Below, one piece after another: positions 59,163 through 64,000 of a DNA stretch of 64,000 nt. Both the position numbers and the translations under genes were made by a program. The DNA is from Acetispira formosa (nom. nud.) (GTDB taxonomy: Bacteria > Desulfobacterota > Desulfarculia > Adiutricales > Adiutricaceae). Every line of letters starts with the position of its first letter. Position 1 is the stretch's first letter. Where the stretch lies: the NCBI GenBank assembly GCA_023525915.1, contig CP026657.1:4116001-4180000 (forward strand), written 5' to 3'. The notes below the pieces were generated by a model. It ran no database searches. It saw only the letters and a list, made by a program, of their open reading frames with translations, and was not told where the DNA came from.

Positions 59163-60557
59163 ATGGGTTCTATGGTCACCTGTCCTCCGCCGGTTAGGCA
59201 ACGTTGTTTCGTAATCATGCCTTTCGGTAAAAAGAAATTCTCCACCGGTGTTGAAGTTGATTTTGATAGCGTTTATGCTAACTTGATCGGCCCGGCAGTC
59301 GAAAGGGCCGGGCTGGAGCCTTTGCGCGCCGATACCGAAATGTTCGGCGGAATCATTCATACCAATATGCTTGAGCAGATTTTGTTGTGCGATTACGCCG
59401 TGGCTGATATGACCATGGATAATGCCAACGTGTTCTGGGAACTGGGCGTGAGACACGGATTCTGGCCGACCGGCACTGTGCTTTTGCGGGGCAATCCGCC
59501 GGTTCCAGTCAGTCGGGTGCCCTTTGATTTGAATTTTATGAAGTATCTGCCTTATCAGCTTGATGAGAAAGGCGGGCTGACCGGTATTGAAGATACAGCG
59601 CTTAAATTGACCGATCTTCTGCTCCACACCCAGGAAAACGTGGTGGTGGACAGCCCTTTGTATTCCCTGATTCAGGGCATCAAGCCGCCGGAGATAGACC
59701 GAAGGAAAACAGACACCCTGCGTATCCGCTTTACCAGGAAGCCGGAGCCGTTTTACAGGGAGCTGGATGAAGCTTTCAAGAAGAAAGATAAGGGTGAGGC
59801 GTTGGCGGAATTTGTAGGTAAATATTCCGTCCGCACTTTGGACAGCTCAGCTCAGGTGGCTGTTTTTCTTTCCTTCCGCGAAAAATCCATGTGGAAGGAT
59901 ATGGTGGAGTTTTATTGCCTGATGGGAGCCTGCGTGCGTGAATCGGTGCTGGCCAGGGAGCAGTATGCCCTGGCCCTGAATCGCTTCGGCGGGCCGGAGA
60001 GCCAAGAAAGTTATGAGGCTGAAAGGATTTTGCTGGAACTATTGGAGCAACGCGGCGATTCCAGCGAAACCTGCGCCCTTCTGGGGCGGATTTATAAGGA
60101 CCGCTATGACGGCGCCTTAAAGGCCGGACGTGACGAGGAAGCCCTTGGCTACCTTGAGCAGGCCATTGAAAGCTATCTGCGGGGCTTTGAGGCCGACCCG
60201 CGAGACGCTTATCCCGGCATTAATACGGCCACTTTGATGTTTCTCATGGGTGAGGGTGAGCTGAAGAAACATCGTGACCTGCTGCCGGCGGTCAAGTGGG
60301 CGGCGCGTCTGCGCACCACCCGAAAGGATTCTGACTACTGGGACTTCGCCACACTCATCGAGGCGGCCGTGCTGGATGACGACTGGGACATCATTCCGCC
60401 CTTGGTCGGCAAGGCCATGATAAAAGGTCCGACACCCTGGATGGTGGAGAGCACCATTAACAATCTTGGCCTGATAAGGGAGGTTCGGGAGCGGCGGGGG
60501 CTGGATGCGCAGAAGCTGAACAGTCTCATCGAACGGATGGGCAATTTGAAGAAATAG
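59163..60557 (+). CDS. TRAFs-binding domain (DUF4071-like) protein with 'MPFG' N-terminal domain
   Basis: A 464-aa soluble protein. Residues 12-130 hold RCFVIMPFGKKKF, DFDSVYANLIGPAVERAGLEPLRAD, IHTNMLEQILLCDYAVADMT and NANVFWELGVRHGFWPTGTVLL, a nucleoside-deoxyribosyltransferase-/TIR-like fold. Residues about 190-440 are helical TPR-like repeats with LLGRIYKDRYDGALKAGRDEEALGYLEQAIESYLRGFEADPRDAYPGINTATLMFLMGE, which match the MAP3K TRAFs-binding domain of ASK1. AGGGAG is nine bases upstream. A TIR gene follows 29 bp after it. I infer a sensor or NAD/nucleotide-acting part of a conflict system. Confidence 0.8.
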   Translation: MGSMVTCPPPVRQRCFVIMPFGKKKFSTGVEVDFDSVYANLIGPAVERAGLEPLRADTEMFGGIIHTNMLEQILLCDYAVADMTMDNANVFWELGVRHGFWPTGTVLLRGNPPVPVSRVPFDLNFMKYLPYQLDEKGGLTGIEDTALKLTDLLLHTQENVVVDSPLYSLIQGIKPPEIDRRKTDTLRIRFTRKPEPFYRELDEAFKKKDKGEALAEFVGKYSVRTLDSSAQVAVFLSFREKSMWKDMVEFYCLMGACVRESVLAREQYALALNRFGGPESQESYEAERILLELLEQRGDSSETCALLGRIYKDRYDGALKAGRDEEALGYLEQAIESYLRGFEADPRDAYPGINTATLMFLMGEGELKKHRDLLPAVKWAARLRTTRKDSDYWDFATLIEAAVLDDDWDIIPPLVGKAMIKGPTPWMVESTINNLGLIREVRERRGLDAQKLNSLIERMGNLKK

Positions 60558-60586
60558 GCAGAGCGGGCAACGGATAAGGGGGCAAG

Positions 60587-63500
60587 GTGAGGAAGAAGTA
60601 TAACGCCTTTATTTCCTACAGTTCCAAAGATGCGGATATCGGGCACAGGCTTTATCGTGACTTGGAGAAACTGAAGATACCAGCTTCAGTCGATCCGCCT
60701 GGCTGGCTGGCCCGAAACCGGCGGTTCAGCCTTTTTCTGGACCGCAAAAACCTGAAAGTTTCCGCCGATCACTGGAGCCGCGGCATTTATGAAGCATTGG
60801 ATGAAACGCTGTATCTGGTGGTGCTCTGTTCGCGCCGGAGCGCGGAAGCCAATGAGGTGGATAAGGAGGTCCGCTATTTTCTGGAAAAAAACGGAGGCGA
60901 CCTCTCCCGCGTAATCCCGGTGATAGTTGAAGGCGAGCCCTGGGCTTCGGAGGAAGAGGCCGACAGGGTGCTGCCGCCTTCCCTCAGGGGGCACTGGAAA
61001 GAGTTCAGACCCCGGAATCTGCCCAACTGGAAAGAAGTGCGCGGCCAGGACGACGCCGGCGGCAATGAGAAGCGTCTGGCTCGCTGGCTGAGTGTTCAGG
61101 TGGCCTCATCAATGCTGGAGGAAGCGCCCGACAAACTTTGGGCCATGGTGGAGAAGGAGCGCCGCAGCCGTTTGGTGCTCTTGACCTTGGCGTTCCTGCT
61201 CATGTCTCTGGCCGTGGCGGGCACGGCCCGCTGGGCGGTGCTGGAACACCGGCAGGCTGGAATAAGAGAGGCCCAGGGGCTTTTAATCAAAGCCCATGAG
61301 GAACTGGCGGCCAAAAACGCCAGCGAGGCGCTGGCCTATCTCAGCGCCAGCCTGAAGGTCGCGCCGACAATGGAGGCCCTCAATCAGCTTGACAGCCTGA
61401 TTCTGCGGCGTTCCTGGCTGGTGCCCATGGCCGAGCCGCCGGAAGGGACGATGTTGCGTGATCCAGGCTCTTTCCGCGGGCCTAAAAATTTCTATGTCGA
61501 TACCCAGACCGGGGCGCTGGTCAAAATGTGCGAAACAGAGGATTGTGAACCGCATGAATTGAGAAAACCCCGCGCCAATCATTTTATCTCCACTTTGGGA
61601 TATCTGGATAAAGGCAAATTATTCCTTTCCGTGGAATTTCCTGTTGAACCTGAAAGCGGGAAACCCGGCCGGGACGAGGACGCTGGTTATTCATTGCTGT
61701 TCTTTGATGTGAATGATGATGCATTAGTCGAATGGCAGGGGGCCGGCTGGCTGAAGGCGGTGGCTTTCAACCCGGCCACAGCGGATTTTTATGTGGCCTA
61801 TTCGCCCCATTGGGGAGGAGCGGTGCGGGTGGAGGCCAGGAACTTTGGCAACGATAAACACACCTGGATGCGGCGGCTGCCCTTTACCGGAAACAAGCTC
61901 TATCTGGCCCCGGACGGCGCAACGCTTCTGACCCCGGTGGCCTCAGACGGCGATGTACGCCTGGCCATGCTGAACACCATCAACGGCGAGGAGATCAACC
62001 CGGGGCTGATCGTGCCGTCAGTAAAGCACCTGGCTTTCAGCCACGGTGGCCGGGTCGTGGCGGTGGTCGACTCGCTGGACGTTCTGCGTATGGTGACTAT
62101 TGATGAAAATATGAGCGACAGTGTCCTGCCGATGCGCCTCTCCCGGCCTCCGGTCAGCCTGGATTTCACTTACGACGGCCATTATCTGCGAGTGGAAGGC
62201 AACGAGCCGGAGTATTTTTTCATTCATGCCAACCCGCTGATTCCGCAGCGGGTCAGCGTTCATCGGCTTGAAAGGACGGTTAAGGTATTCGTCACGCCTT
62301 CAGGCGGAAATCTGATCATAATCTCTCAAGATACGAATAATTCATATGTGGAACTGCGAACGCCTTCCGGCGGAAGAATCGGGGAGCGTCTGGTTCTGTC
62401 CGGGATAATCACCGAGGCCGAGTTGTCACCGGACGGCCGGCTTCTGGCTTTGATATCCCGGCAAAATCCTGAAGAGGCCCGGCTGGTGTCGCTGGAGTTT
62501 TCAGGTGAGGAAGGGATGGAGCAATCACTGAAAGAGCTTCCGCCATTGCCGCTGCCCATAGCCGCGACGAGTGTTTTGTTCCATCCGGGCGGAGATTTGC
62601 TGCTGGCCGCTGATTATGGCGCTGGCGGCGGCCGGATGTGCCTGATGGCTCTGTCCGGGGCGAAAGAGCCGGCCATAGTGACTGAATGTCCCGCCCATAC
62701 GGATGAAGCTGTCTTCAGCCCGGATGGAACCATCTTGATCACGTTTGGTGAGGGCTTATCATTCTGGCGGGCCGGGGGGCTTGAGCCGATGGAGCATAAT
62801 TGGAACGGGGTTGAGGGCAAGATACTTCAGGTCTTATTCCATCCCCGGCGCAATGAGTTTTTAGTGCGCACTGATAAAAGCATAAGTTACCATAACAGCC
62901 GGGAACAGGTCTGGAGTTTTCCGGGGCAGTTCACTGACGCGGTCTTTTCTCCTTCCGGTAAATTTTTGGCTGTTCAGTCAGGCGACAGGGTTATTCATAT
63001 ATCAGATGTGAAAACCGGCCGGGACGTTATGCGGAGGCTCACTGTTCCTCAAAAGATTCAGGCTCTCCACCTGACAGGTGAGAAAGATGGCCGTCTGGCT
63101 CTTATGGTGGCTACCATCAATAACACCTTCAACGTCTATGAGATGCAGACACAGAATAACAACAGGCTATTTATTTATAATCTGGAGGGGTCGAAAGCTG
63201 TGTTGTGGCAGTCTACCGTTCTGTTTGCCGATGTTTTGGGATTTTTGAACAGCTCACCTCTGACAGTTTGGGATCGTGAAGGGTATTCGGCCCTGCCGGG
63301 CCTGAACGTATCAAGTGTAACTGACGCCAAGGCCTGGATGCTGGCTGAAGCTCTTGGCGGCTGGCGCCTGGATGAGAATGAAGTGCCGCGCCCTTCCGGG
63401 CGATCCCTTCTGGAGCGGCCGGAAGATCTGGCGGAAACCGATCATTACCAGAATTATATCCGGTGGCTGCAAAGCCGCACTGCCCAGCGCCCGGCCTCGC

Positions 63501-64000
63501 CGGGCAGTGAAACGCTTCTGACCGAAATCCTGGATAATCTGACTGATGAGGACGATTATTATGCCCTCCGGCAAGTGCTGACGGTCGATCCCACCAATGA
63601 AAAAGCTTTAAGGCAATACTGGAACTATGCCGGTCTTCATGTCGCCGAGCGTTTATTTATGAATTCACCTGACGTTCTGGATCTTCCTTTTGCTGAAGCG
63701 CAAGACAACTGGAATATGACGGCACGATTAAGAACTACTGAGGCCATTACCGGGCAGCCCGCAGCCATGGCCATGTCCGACTTCTGGAATATCAGGGCCA
63801 TGAGGCTATGCCCACAGTCCCCTGATATTTTATCAAGCCGTTTTGTTTATCTGTTTCTGGCCGGTGAATATGAAGAGGCGGAGAAAATACTGAAACAAGC
63901 GCTGGCTGATTTCCCGGAAAGCGATAAACTGCATACTAATATGGCGGATATGACCAGGAGTCTGGGACGGTTGGATGAATCATTCAAGCACATCATGAAA
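60587..64000 (+). CDS. TIR - membrane helix - beta-propeller - TPR protein (runs off window end)
   Basis: The frame is open from GTG 60587 (AAGGGGG four bases upstream) to the last base, 1138 codons with no stop. Residues 4-150 are a TIR domain: KYNAFISYSSKDADIGHRLYRDLEKL, FSLFLDRKNLKVSADHW, YLVVLCSRRSAEANEVDKEVRYF and VIPVIVEGEP. One membrane helix (about 193-213, LVLLTLAFLLMSLAVAGTA) follows, then a short coiled stretch and repeats of WD40/propeller type (FSPDGTILITFGEGLSFW; FSPSGKFLAVQSGDRVIHISDV) to about residue 900. TPR-like repeats (from about 980; AGEYEEAEKILKQALADFPES) reach the edge. The TIR faces the cytoplasm if the helix is a simple anchor. It is probably an NAD-cleaving or signalling effector. 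Confidence 0.85.
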   Translation, partial: MRKKYNAFISYSSKDADIGHRLYRDLEKLKIPASVDPPGWLARNRRFSLFLDRKNLKVSADHWSRGIYEALDETLYLVVLCSRRSAEANEVDKEVRYFLEKNGGDLSRVIPVIVEGEPWASEEEADRVLPPSLRGHWKEFRPRNLPNWKEVRGQDDAGGNEKRLARWLSVQVASSMLEEAPDKLWAMVEKERRSRLVLLTLAFLLMSLAVAGTARWAVLEHRQAGIREAQGLLIKAHEELAAKNASEALAYLSASLKVAPTMEALNQLDSLILRRSWLVPMAEPPEGTMLRDPGSFRGPKNFYVDTQTGALVKMCETEDCEPHELRKPRANHFISTLGYLDKGKLFLSVEFPVEPESGKPGRDEDAGYSLLFFDVNDDALVEWQGAGWLKAVAFNPATADFYVAYSPHWGGAVRVEARNFGNDKHTWMRRLPFTGNKLYLAPDGATLLTPVASDGDVRLAMLNTINGEEINPGLIVPSVKHLAFSHGGRVVAVVDSLDVLRMVTIDENMSDSVLPMRLSRPPVSLDFTYDGHYLRVEGNEPEYFFIHANPLIPQRVSVHRLERTVKVFVTPSGGNLIIISQDTNNSYVELRTPSGGRIGERLVLSGIITEAELSPDGRLLALISRQNPEEARLVSLEFSGEEGMEQSLKELPPLPLPIAATSVLFHPGGDLLLAADYGAGGGRMCLMALSGAKEPAIVTECPAHTDEAVFSPDGTILITFGEGLSFWRAGGLEPMEHNWNGVEGKILQVLFHPRRNEFLVRTDKSISYHNSREQVWSFPGQFTDAVFSPSGKFLAVQSGDRVIHISDVKTGRDVMRRLTVPQKIQALHLTGEKDGRLALMVATINNTFNVYEMQTQNNNRLFIYNLEGSKAVLWQSTVLFADVLGFLNSSPLTVWDREGYSALPGLNVSSVTDAKAWMLAEALGGWRLDENEVPRPSGRSLLERPEDLAETDHYQNYIRWLQSRTAQRPASPGSETLLTEILDNLTDEDDYYALRQVLTVDPTNEKALRQYWNYAGLHVAERLFMNSPDVLDLPFAEAQDNWNMTARLRTTEAITGQPAAMAMSDFWNIRAMRLCPQSPDILSSRFVYLFLAGEYEEAEKILKQALADFPESDKLHTNMADMTRSLGRLDESFKHIMK

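Overview
The window is bacterial chromosome carrying one complete-looking integrated phage. The flanks suggest a Gram-negative bacterium of the Desulfobacterota (deltaproteobacterial) kind. The grounds are the gene order rpsF-rpsR-rplI-dnaB, a heterodimeric ABC exporter, a membrane chemoreceptor, a lipoprotein and a molybdopterin-binding protein with a Cys-rich tail. This placement is an inference from gene content, not a database result.

Left flank (1-6879): the end of an MBL-fold hydrolase, a two-gene ABC exporter whose ATP sites look asymmetric, a small lipoprotein, a tyrosine-phosphatase-like enzyme, an intergenic stretch built from nested inverted repeats, and an exported DsbA-like thiol oxidoreductase.

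Prophage (6880-49587): it sits in the 3' end of tRNA-His(GTG), with 32-bp direct repeats at both ends and a shared pair of arm-type repeats just inside each end. A perfect-consensus promoter at 31641-31669 points leftward into the structural operon. In reading order this holds small and large terminase, a portal gene split over two frames, a Bbp19-like protein, scaffold, major capsid, cement protein, T7-like tail tubes (gp11/gp12-like), four ejection proteins (gp13-16-like, the last 2218 aa), tail fibres and an XhlA-like holin. A plus-strand island (9460-12168) of hicBA, a membrane protein, rha and an exported protein interrupts this operon. The control region (32.2-35.2 kb) has a CI-like repressor facing a paralogous Cro-like gene. 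Rightward early genes follow: a pentapeptide-repeat protein, an annealing ATPase with an SSB-like partner, helicase, PD-(D/E)XK nuclease, primase/helicase, RusA resolvase, adenine methylase, two radical SAM enzymes, a Lar-like protein and integrase. The whole is a temperate short-tailed phage (podovirus) with BPP-1-like and T7-like morphogenesis genes.

Right flank (49588-64000): intact tRNA-His, a molybdopterin-binding protein, an LDH/MDH-family dehydrogenase, a chemoreceptor, a three-PAS protein whose end is supplied by a repeat element, then rpsF-rpsR-rplI-dnaB bracketed by two inverted copies of a long palindromic repeat. The last 4.9 kb hold the most interesting locus: a TRAFs-binding (DUF4071-like) protein with an 'MPFG' N-terminal domain, followed 29 bp later by an unfinished TIR - membrane helix - beta-propeller - TPR protein of more than 1138 residues. 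This resembles a signalling or abortive-infection type conflict system.
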